From: Symsagittifera roscoffensis
Lineage: Eukaryota; Xenacoelomorpha; Acoela; Convolutidae
DNA: 64,000 bases
Direction: 5' to 3'
NCBI RefSeq assembly: GCF_963678635.1
Contig: NC_087071.1
Span: 2,780,537-2,844,536 of the forward strand
Below are positions 24,597 through 36,100 of this stretch, in pieces. The notes beneath the pieces are model-generated. The model worked only from the letters and a program-made list of their open reading frames with translations, did not search any database and was not told the DNA's origin. Position 1 is the first letter of the stretch. Every line of letters begins with the position of its first letter. The position numbers were made by a program, and so were the translations under genes.

Positions 24597-26140
24597 CCCG
24601 CACTGAAGTTTCCTGAATAGCAAACGGTTATATTGGTTTTTCATTGTCAGTTTCTATAAAATAACAAAAATAATCGATTATATTCGATTAAAAATAGAAT
24701 ACACGAATACTAATTTTTAAGCAATACATGTCCAATATAATCGATTGTTTTCAACTTATTTTTGAAAAAATTGTCGAAAGGTAAACAAACAATTTTAATA
24801 GTTTATAGTGGGTTATTATCAAGTTTTAAAATTTTTCGGTGCGCTGTTTTCATTTTTTTCTCAATAATCCCGTGTCAAGATTCAAGCGTTATTAGTCAAT
24901 TACACATCGATTTTTGTACCAGCCTTTCTAAAATTGAGAAAAAAAATTGTTTTAGTTAATTAACAACTTAAAAATATTTATGATACAATTATAATCAACT
25001 ATTTATCGATCAACTTTTCGATACAATTATAATCGGTCATAATCGATTATAATACATTATTATAATCCCAATTTGTAATTTATTTGTTTTGTTCAAAAAC
25101 CCAATATATACGTTTGCAATCGATTAAAATTCTCTGTATTTGCCCGTTGAGTCTTCAAACTAATCTTCGGGATGATTAGTGTTTAGTGGGGGTGTAGTAA
25201 ACGCATGAAGATGGAGTAGTTTGGGTTTAAACGAGTGATTGAGCATACGAATAAAACTCAGTTAAATAAATAACAAAAAATGTGACATTTTGTAAATTTT
25301 CGTAAACCCTATTGAAAATAGGTTTCAATCGGATTTACAAAAATATATAAAAAGTCACATTTTTGTTATTATTTTAACTGAGTTTCATTCGCGCGCTCAC
25401 TCACTCGTTTAAACCGAAACCATTCCCTCCTCAAGCGTTTACTACACCCCTACTAAACACCAAACATCCCTACCTGTAGAATGGTAAACGAAACATGTGG
25501 GGGGATAGTTACCTGACTTGGTGGGGTGTTTTGTTTTTAGTAGGGGTGCAGTAAACGTGTGGGAATGAGGTAGTTTGAGTTTAAATGCATGGAAGGAAGG
25601 GGAAATGGGGGAACGATTGGGACGTGTGGGTGGACGTGTGCGGAATTTTCAAAAAAAATATCAAAAAGTTAGTCGATTTTTTTCAGGTAGGCCAAGTTGA
25701 TTTTACGGGCACTCGCACAGCCTTGAAAGGAATGTATTTCCACCAAATTGTAAAATCTGCAGGTTAGTTTTCTGAAAAAACTGGTCAAAAACGCCGTTTC
25801 TGCCGACCTCTTCAAAACTACAACATTTTTGCCGCCCCCGTATGAACGTGTTCGTTCGAGTTTTGCAGAAAGTTGCAAAAAATAGAGTCCTTACTTACAA
25901 AGTTCAATCATCCTTCTTGAATTTGAAGAACAAAAATTATTCCATTATATTGAAAACGAAAATAAATTTCAATCGATTACAATAGATTCTAATGGACTTT
26001 TTTTCAAAAATAATCGATTAAAATGGACTTAATAATCCATTAAGTTGTCTACAATTCCCATAATAATTGACTACATACACAACATTTTAGTCAACAAAAA
26101 TTCATTATAATCGATTTTTATGCATGAAACTTGTTGCGGG
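24597..26140. mobile_element. Inverted-end element with palindromic core
   Basis: The left end CCCGCACTGAAGTTTCCTG is matched at the right by the reverse complement CCCGCAACAAGTTTCATG, ending at 26140. TA lies on both sides (24595-24596 and 26141-26142), consistent with a TA target duplication. The arms carry many AATCGATTATAAT motifs. The core 25170-25470 is a ~300-bp imperfect palindrome running from GTTTAGTGGGGGTGTAGTAAACG to its complement, centred near 25316. No transposase is visible, so it is non-autonomous. The class is not determined. Confidence 0.6.
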
Positions 26141-26983
26141 TATAACATGACCAAAATACTGATTCACGTAGCTGGTTAAAAATTGAACGCCGTCTTTACA
26201 GTTTCCCCACTACTCGGTAAAAAAAACAGTTAATTTCAAAGAAGAAAGACAACCAGTAAACTGTTAGTGAAAATCAATTACTCCAAATTTTAATAACCAT
26301 TTAATTTAAAAATCCATACAAATCTTCAAGGCAGAGTAAATTTGTTTGACATCTACATTTTCAATCTTTAAAAACATTTGTTGAACAATTCCATGATTCT
26401 TTGGGTCTTTCCCATTGTAGCCACTCAAAAGAATTGTAAAAATTATATAACTCTCCTCCCCTAGTTTGTCAAATTTTAAATGGAATTTGAAACAATCATT
26501 GTGCTTTCACTGATAAAGACATTCAGGGGCGGATCTAGGGTTTTCTCGAGGGGGGTGCGGTTTTGAAAAAAAATTATCGAAGTTTTGTCGAGCTATTTTT
26601 AGGGAAAAAAAAATGATTTTTTAGCTCTCCCAAAGCACTAAAACTCCATGTTTTGGCCAAATTGTCTGCGCCACAGGCAAAATTTTATTTTGAAAACACA
26701 GGCCAAAACAGGCGTTTTTAGTCACTTTTTAGAAAATTTTGACCAAAAATTGCGTTTTTTCGGCGCCAAAAATTAACTTATTTTGGCGCTGAAGATACAA
26801 AGATTCATCTCCTATTCTGTTAATAATGACCTGCGCGCTGCCTATTTTTAATTCACAGCTCACATTTTTCTTCTATCTGTTTATTTACTGTCGTCTGCAA
26901 TTTAATGACTTAATATTTGACTGTTATGGGAAAAACGCAACTGTGTCTATACAATTTTTATCAGAAACAAAATATCAAGTGAA
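26141..26983. other. Repeat-derived 3' flank of the host gene
   Basis: 26141-26335 matches, inverted, 53020-53198 (TATAACATGACCAAAA, TTGATTTTCACTAACAG). At 26525 the sequence CAGGGGCGGATCTAGG resembles a hAT transposon end; no partner end was found. No gene is seen. The 3' UTR of the host gene lies in this region. Confidence 0.4.
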
Positions 26984-27112
26984 TCAACGAGATAGTGGGT
27001 AACGTTTCATTTTTAAACACAAGCCGTAGGGTCGAATAAACTCGGGGTCATTTACGATTCTGAAACTTTTCCTTCCAGATGGAATCCTCACTTTGTCAGG
27101 TTTGATTCTCAC
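26984..27112 (-). CDS. Exon 5 of the RING/PARP-like gene
   Basis: 129 nt from acceptor GTTTCTGTAG to TGA. Encodes 42 residues starting VRIKPDKVRI and including DPEFIRPYGLCLK, the usual C-terminal motif of this protein type as I remember it. Phase 0 matches exon 4. Confidence 0.75.
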   Translation of the reverse strand: MRIKPDKVRIPSGRKSFRIVNDPEFIRPYGLCLKMKRYPLSR

Positions 27113-30100
27113 CTACAGAAACAATTAGTTTTAGCGCCATATAATCACTGTACTTTAGTTAAAACCTGAAAGAACGATCAAAACTAGTTTGTCATTGAAA
27201 CGGTTCATGTTTAATATCGGATCTAAGAAGGTTCTAACTTTTCATGCTTACCATTTTTGGGCTAATTTTGTCCTAATCATTTTTTCAGACGGTCGACACA
27301 AATTTTCTAATGCTTCTCTATTCAAATTGTTAAACCATTCCAGTTTTTGGGATTAAATATCTCAGCAGCTGATTGATTGATTAATGTTCCTAAGAATAAT
27401 GTCATAATCAGGAAACGTTCAACTCTAAGGAACACTTTTTCTATTAGATTTTGAAGTGAAAATTTCCAGATCTGTGTTTAGGGTAAAGAATTAAAGTGAG
27501 TCCCAAACTGGGTCTTTTTATCGTTGGAAAACTTCTGAATTCATCCTCAATATGATATATTTTTTTCTTATACAAGTTGAAATTTTAAAAAAGTTTTTGC
27601 TAGCATTCGTGTGAAACTATCATTACCTTATCGTCCTAAAAAGAAAATAATGGAAATTTAATTGACCAGGTTTTTTTGGCGTTCAATGGTGAATATCAGT
27701 TGGAGGAAAACTGTTAAAAGTATTTATGTTGGGCTGAAGATAAGGTTTAATTAGATGTGTAACCAACCATAAAAAACGCAATAACGAACACGAATAATAG
27801 AAAACGAAAAACGTACCTGAATAACAACTTTGTGACCTCTGGCTTTGTATTTTGAGTATTCTTCGGCTTTTTCTACTTTTGCTCCGAAGTAAGCACCTTT
27901 ACCACATGGTTGACCTTTTCTATCGCTTAGCTCATTCGCATCTATGTCAAATCGATATCGTTGACCGTTCCCGTCGACTTTGAAATTTCTTGTCTGGGAG
28001 ATAGCGCGGGTCCCAGCTTCATCACTTCCATGAAAACCAACAGCCCATTCATTTTTGTTTCCGGACTTCAGCCAATCGTCATTTCCGCCGTCGTACCTCG
28101 TCGCAACTCGAAGACCTACTCGTATCCAGTTTGAGTTCGGCTGATGGTAGTCCAGTCCACCTCTTGTTAGAAGTAAGCCAGCTGGACTTGGGAACTCAAA
28201 ATCTCCCTGGGGATCGAAGTCTGACTTTTTAAGAGATAACACGTGAAGTAGTCCTTTCTCTCGCTGAAAATCCGAATCTACAGAAAAAAATGTTTTCTCA
28301 GTTTGTAATTCAAACGACTGAATTAAGATTTTTAAGAAAATTTCACACCAAAGTTTAAAATTAGAAATGCCACTAGAAGATCTTACCATCCCAATCTTGA
28401 ACTAAGCCAGCAACAAAGTCATCAATAGATGTTTCAGATGAGATCTCGTCAACCAAAAGAAAAGCTCCACCTACAAAATGAAAAGATACTTTAAATTTTC
28501 TCAATTAGAAAACCTTGAAAACCTTGAAAAAGTCTTTCAAAAAATCGTTATTCATCAAACTTTCAAAAAAAGATTGAAGCGATGCAGAAACGATTGTTTA
28601 AAATTAAAACAATTGAACAAAATTACATGACTTTTTAAACAACACAATACGATGAATCCTGTTTTTTCATGAATAGTTTTTTATCTGGGTTACTAAATTT
28701 TCCTTATACACGAGCTTTTAATCAATCGGGTAATTATATATTTGTTGACTGCATAATTCACAAGTGCCTTAATTCGCAATGAGATTTCACAATGTTAAAA
28801 AACAGTAAAAAGGCGTTTTTCAGCGAATAATTTTTTACCGATTCGATTAATCTTCAACTAATCATTACTAGTTATATCCAATAAATTCGCGCTGACAAAG
28901 CTAAAACTTGATAGGTAAGCCATTGATAAACGCAAGTGCATACAGCTATGCAGATGATGACTTTTTCAAACAGCAAAAAAAAACTTAATTTTTACAAATT
29001 ATCGAACCGATTTAAATTGATTGCAATATATATTTCGGTACAAAAACTTTGAAAACTTACTTTTTGGTGCATGTTTTGGCCAATACTATGAAATAAATTG
29101 TCTACACGGTTGATAAAAAAAGTACCAAAAGATATTACACTTTTTTAAATAGTTTTCTACCCAAAATTAAAAACAGAGTACCCGGGTTGACCTTCACACA
29201 CCGAAAAAGCTTATCATACAATTCCATACAACAAAAAACATAACATACAATTCCATACATTAAAAGTATGGAGAAAATGTTTGTCATACAGTTTTCATAC
29301 TTTTTCGAAAAACAATAGGAAAAAAATATAAACCATTTCTTCGGCTTCTTGAGATTAGTTGAACAGACTGGTGACAAGAAAATTTGATTAAAATTTTTTT
29401 TTGAAAAAACTGCTTACCATACAATTTCCATGTAATGAAAATTGAATGACAAGCGTTTTCGCCGTAAGGGATCATTTTAAAAAAAAATTTTTTTGCAAAC
29501 CAATTATTGGAATACTTCAAATGAGTTGATTGCATGTTTTTCCACAACATGAGATCAAATCTCGAAAACAAAATAAACATTTAATGTGGAAAAAAGTATA
29601 TTTTTATATTTTTATGCCCCTGTATAAGTTAACAATCTGGACTTCTTCAAATTGTAAAGTAAATGAATCTATTGAAATTTTGAGTTGAAAAAAACTAACT
29701 CTTTGTTCTTTCTGGCTTTAATGTGATTGACAATTAGGTCAAGTATCAGAAAAGAGCCTTATAACGCACAAAAGTATGGGTTATTAAAGCACATTGGGTA
29801 AAAAAAAACTTCTAGTTTATCTCTGAGTTAGTCCTGATTTTCGTTTTTGGGTGTTTTTTTTCTTGTGCGATAACCTCCGATTAGGCTAAAATAACAATGT
29901 TTTTTGGTCTCTTTTATATCATCTATGTATCATCTATATATCATATATGTGTCATATATGTATCATCTATGTATCGTCTATATATCATCTATGTGTCATC
30001 TATGTATCATCTATGTATCATCCATATATCACCTATGTATCATTTTAAAATATTTAAAAAGTTTCATAACTACTAAATACAGGTTATACATAGTTGTAAA

Positions 30101-33100
30101 AAAGATTAGAAACAGATTTTTTATTTATATGCACACCTTTCTCAATATTAAAAAAACTATATATATTTGGTTAATTCTTTTTTTCAATTTTAGTCAAATT
30201 CATTACTTTGAATTGATCGTTCATATATTTCATGAGTTTCGAACGTATATTCATATACATTTTTATGTCAGATTTTGTTCATTGACTAATTAACAATTTG
30301 ATGAAAATAGTTCGGACAAGAGTCATGTTGATCTTTTTTTAATGTTTTTGGAGCACCAAATTTTTTGATTAGACGTTTTTTATAAGACTGGTTTCTGCCG
30401 ATAGTTTTATTGAAGTTATAAATCAATTTTTCCAGTTATATATAGACAAAAAAAACTCAAAACTTTTTCAGAAACGTTTTCTTTTTTCGAAAAACAATTG
30501 TGTAAAAAAGACTCCGTGACCAAAATTTTTTTTGTAGCAATGTCAAATAATCAGCATTTTCACTCAACATCATTTGATAAAACTTTTGAGCTCCCATTGG
30601 TTTTTACATCAAATGCACTAGAGTTCTGCACTGAAAAGAACGTTTCCAACGTAACAATCAAATAAATCAATTAAAACGTTATAGACAAAAACAAGGATAC
30701 CGAATACGATTTTTATATATGTTTAATCCTTATAATCAATTGTTCCTATCAATCAATAAGTTTTTCTTTTTTGAAACCATTCCAGCTAACATATACTTTG
30801 GTGAAATTAGAAGATCATTCGATGTAAGATAATAAGCAGAGATGTCAATTTGAAAAGAGATGATTTTCTGACTTCTGTTCTTTTTTTGCTACTTCAAGCA
30901 AATAGAAAAAAAAACAATTGGGGAAAAACATAGAAATTCTTTAAATGAATTTGTAACTGCATAACAGTCAATTTGTATGTTGATCAAGTTGAAATCAGGT
31001 GTTTTGTTCTTGGAACCGTTAAATCAAAAATTAAATGATAATAAATGCAAAAAAAATTCACCCAAGAGCTATTTTCGTTACCCCTCAATTTGTTTTCACT
31101 TTTAATTTTTCAAAAGATGTCAATCTTTAATCTAGTTTAAATACTTGAGCGTTGATAAAGTTAAGAGTTATATGTCGAAATTTGGAAATAAAGTACATAC
31201 CTTTTGCCGCCGCAACCTGCTGCAATGCATCTATGGCTTTTTGTTGAATTGGTTGTAAAGTGGATTGTATTTGCGAGCTCACTTCTTTTTCTTCTTCGGT
31301 AGGATCTGTTCGAAGTATTTTTTCCTTTATTTCCAAAAATGTATCGTATGGATCTCCCGTTGAATATTCTGGAATATTTTTTGATAATTTCTGATTAGTA
31401 CTCTTCACTGTATATCAAATAAAAAACACTAGTCAACAATACCATATCGATCAATTCATACCAATTATTTCATTTGACTTTTTCAAATCCTCAATACTGA
31501 GAAATTACTGAACAGTACTTTTTTTCTTCAATTCAAAGATTAAAATCAACTGTGTCTGAATTCTCTTTTAAAAAAATGAAATAAAACCACTGAATGGAGA
31601 CCAAAATTTGATGAACAGAATAAGGTTTAATTTCGTGTTTCGTCCGGAAACACAAATCAATTTCCCAGATTTCTCTAGAAAAGTTTGTGGTTAAGTCGAA
31701 GTAATCTCACAAAAAAATGCTTTATAACTTTTAAGCTGCCATCTTTAGTTTTTGTGTTTCTATCGGATGAAAAAACACAACCCAATGATTTGCAAATAAG
31801 AATGCGGAGCACGGAGAGCTTTGGGTGACAAAAATCTCACAGAAAAACAGCATTTGGTGATTCATCCCCTACGTTTAATATTGGATGGACTTTCTTCAGA
31901 AGCCGGAGCGATTTTCAATAAAAACTGATTATCATACATTTTTAATTAGTGATAAAGGTAAAACGACTAATTTTTTGAAAACATTTGAGAATCAGGTTTT
32001 GACAGATGCCGCCAAAATCGATGTTAATCGGATTCAAAATTACCCACAAAATGAGTTTAAAAAATGGTTTCTTGTTTATTTTAAACAAGCAATCCAGAAA
32101 ATGCAGAACCAAGTTATGTGTCTGGAAACGGAAGAATAAATGAAAGCAAAGTTCTTACCCTGTGAGTTAGAACCGAGGTGGTTAACTCATAGAGTAATTT
32201 CGGATAGGGTACACCGTCTGCTCGTCACGCTATCTTATTTTCGGCCGGATAGATTCGTGCAACTTCTTAGTCTAATACCGATCCTAATCTTACTCTTATA
32301 CTATCTAGTCTCAGGTTGTTTAACTAGTCTCTGCTAGGCTCAATAGATCTAGGGTATACTGGTTTATTGCGGCTGCTGAAGTCTTCTTGGAGAGTCAACT
32401 AATTTCTAAGTTAAATTCAAATCTCTCTGGTGCTGAAATTACAAGTAATTCCAGCACTTACAAATAAGTGGATTGTTAGTTAGATGGATCATGATTGGTT
32501 AATATTAAATACTTTACAGTGGTAAAATATCTAATTTATCCAATCATAAAATGTAGTTTAGATCAGGTTCCACCCATCCGGGTTTTACAGAGTTTTTTAG
32601 AATAGTCTTTCTGCAATTCAAAGGATGGATGATGAACGTTGGTTTTTGGCGAACATCATATTTCGTCTGGGTTCTCTTGTTAGAGAAGTTCCAGGTTCAA
32701 TCGTTGTGTCTTCTCATGACAACGACTGGGTTTTCGCAACAAACTCAAATCTGATTTCAGAATGGTTGGCTATGACAGGTTTTTTCGTTTCTTGTAGAGA
32801 ACTTCTTTTGGGTTGACCTTGTCTGGTAATGGCGTGGAGATTGTGCGTGGAGGGGATGCCTGGTTACTCGGATCTGTACGTATACTTGAACATCGAGGTG
32901 GTCATTGTTCTAGTTCAATGAAGTCCTTTTCTGCGAAGTCAAGTCGTACTCTAAATCCTTTGAGTTGTGATTGTGGGCGGCATATTGATTGTGGTTGGCC
33001 ATTCTTTTTCGAGTGTAGTGGGTTCATTTTGTCTTTGGATGTTCGTCTTTGGTGTTGTATGCTGATCTATATACTGCAAGATATAATTTACATTTTATAA

Positions 33101-36100
33101 AATTTTTATTAGTTTGGTGTTTTAATTATGATTTTGGTTAGTTGTTTTCACAAAAGCTTTTTGTTTTAATTCAGTTATTTTGAAGAGTTACTCACCCTTG
33201 AGTACCTCTTATTAAAAATAGAAGTGTGTTCACAAAGCGTGGATGTAGCGCGGTGGGTTAGGCCGGCTATAGAGCATGCTCAGGACGTCCTCTCTGGTGG
33301 GTTAGGCCAGGAGTGGGAGTATGATTTTGTGCGGTTTCTGTGAGAGGTCCTGTTATGTGATAACGTTTTATGTTGAGTTTATTGTGGTTTTTCTTATGTT
33401 TCGTTGGTTGTGTCCTTTTTTCAAAAATCAAATTGTTTTTGGTATGGGTTTGTCTTTCGACCTTTTTGTGTTTTATCATTTCTTTCTTAGACTTTATAAT
33501 AGTCTTCAAAAGAATAAATTATCCAGTCTTAAACTGGGTTAATCCGGTTTGGGTACCGTTGATTTCCTTTTCTTAGTCATGCTGTTATTCTATGTGTTGT
33601 GGTGTTTAGTAAGCTGCATTGGTTAGTTTTGTTTAGTATATAATTCCTTTCCAACCGGGTTAAAGGAAAGTTTGAAACTTGTTATCGTGTGTTAGAGTTG
33701 TTGAGTGTGAAAACTTAAAACTGAAATTCATTATTTAAACAATTCTTCGTGGGCGAGCTGTGCGAGTTTGGATAGATTTCTTTGTGCGAGTGAATGAAAA
33801 TATCAAAAGGTTAGTACTGCATTTGCGTTTTATCAATTTACTACATAGAATTTCAATTTTACTGCTAGTTTTGGGAAAAATTAAGTTACAAATTTTCATC
33901 ATTATTAGAATTACTGCTTTTTAGGGAAATAATTTATAAATTAATTAACTACATTTGTATGAACTTTATTTAATTTAGCTGGTGCAAAAGATTATTAGAG
34001 TTTTGAACAATTTGAAGAAGTTTTCTATTTTTTATTTTTCTTTTGTGTATTTTGCAGATAATCGTGAGATGAAGACTAAAAATCAAAATGAGACATGGAT
34101 AAAGAATGGTTAGTTTTTTATTTTAAATTTATTAGTTTAGAATATATATAAATTATACTTACCTGTTAGTCGTCGGGGGAAAAACCGTGGGGGAAGATGT
34201 CGTGGATTATGTCGGAATTTGTTAGTAACTTTGCTAGTATGCGAATGATGTTTTTAGTTTGAAGCAGTGGCCAAAGCAATTGAAGTGCTTTAATGGTTTT
34301 TAGTTCTTCAGTGCCAACTGCAAACTCATAAGGTGTGTTTATGATGAGATTATATAATTTGTGGTTATATTTAGTGTTGTGGATGAATTCTAATATGGGG
34401 ATTTCTATAGGTTGAACAAATTCATGTGGGATAAGGAAGGGTATGGATTCTTCTGCGTTGAAGGTCTTTGTGATGGGACAAAAAATATACATTTGGGTTA
34501 TGGGATCATAATTGCGAAGAATACCGTGAAGGTTAGTATCTTTGATGCAATATGTGAAGTTAAGAAAAAATGGTGATGTGTATTTAGAGTTAATAAATTG
34601 AAAACGATGGTGTGGTTGTCTTGATGGAGTGTGTAGGTTAAAGTGATTTTGTATAAAGCGATAATATGTATATGTGTGGGTTTGTTTAGTGCGTAACATA
34701 ATATCGTGTGAGCAGTGCAAATCTCTTTCATGTGGTGCAATGAAATGAAAGGTTATTGAAAATAATTGAAATTTTTCTTTAAAACTTTCGTAAGATTGTG
34801 TGTCGGTTAGTGCTTCAGAAATGATGTGATCGAATTTGCGATCAAATATATTGAGTGTAAAAACATATGGTGTTTTGATGAAAAACTTTTCTGTGATTTG
34901 TGGGTTAGCGAAGCGATCATCATCTAAAAATTGATCTTGGTTAGTTCGGATGATGTTATGATCGTAATATTCTAGCGTATATTCGTTAGCTCGGGGTGCA
35001 GTGTATGTTTTAGTGATTTTTTATATCCGATGTAAGTAAATTGTCTATGTGTTAGTGGTGTGGTGAGTCGATATAGCATATCTTTATTTCTTTCTATATC
35101 GATGTGAGTATTAGATAAAGGTAGGCAAAGGGGGTTAGTAAAATGATAATATGATGTCCAATGAAGTGTAGGCATTAAAACATGTTCATCTACAAAACTA
35201 CGTGTGTCGTTAGTGTCGTTAGGGGTGTTCAAGGTATACTGTGGAAATGAGGGTAGGGTGATGGCTAAGAAATCTTTCGTGTTAGTGTGATTTGGATGAT
35301 TAATATATTCACGGGCTGTTCCTGGTTTTGTCGGAAATGGATGGTTCGGGAATTTTCTTTTGAAAGTGCGATAAGCTCTGTTAGTGCTATTTGATGATTC
35401 GGTGGATGTGGAGGATGGTGCTAATGATGCGGTATAAGCTGAAGAGGGTGTAGGGGTAGGTTTAATGATTCTATTGTGGATGAAATCTGGTTTATAGTGG
35501 AATTTTCGAGGTGGAAGGGTTGTTGTTGTAGGGTGATAAAATTATCTAGTTCTTGGGAGATTTGGGGAGTATCTGGAGAATTGGATGATCGGTCTGAATG
35601 AAATGAAGAGTAGGTTTGGGTGACTTGTGAAGCATAAGAGGGTGTAGAAATCGATGGAAGTGGGTCATTTGGCGGGATTGGTTGAAAAGGGGGTTTTGAA
35701 AAAACTGAGGAGTTGGTTTGAAAATTATTGGATGGAGATGGTTCAGAGTCTGCAAATTCATCAGGGGTTTCAATATCTGGGTTATTGAGTTGTGAGATGG
35801 AGTATAAAACTGAGATATGTGAATTAGTGTCTGAATTCATGCCTGATGTTATATTATTGGTTGGGAAATCGGGTGGCGGGAAATCAAAAAGTGGAATTAT
35901 TGTAATTGGAGTGTTGAGATTGGTTGGGTGGGAATTTGAGCGATGTAGGGATCCAAGTTGTCGGCTCATCGTGGGCTAAAAAAATTATTATTTTGAGACT
36001 GAAAAGCGGTGGTATGGGGTTGTTCTATAATTTGTTCATAGGTATTTTCATCTAGTGGATGGTGTGTCATTATATGTTGAATGGGACTTTGTGATATGGT

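Noticed and set aside
26525-26540. hAT transposon
   Set aside because: Only a terminus-like CAGGGGCGGATCTAGG is seen; no matching opposite end, target duplication or transposase.
29904-30293. 129-codon + strand ORF
   Set aside because: Its first third is the 12-bp ATCATCTATGTA repeat and the rest is AT-rich; open frame explained by repeat period.
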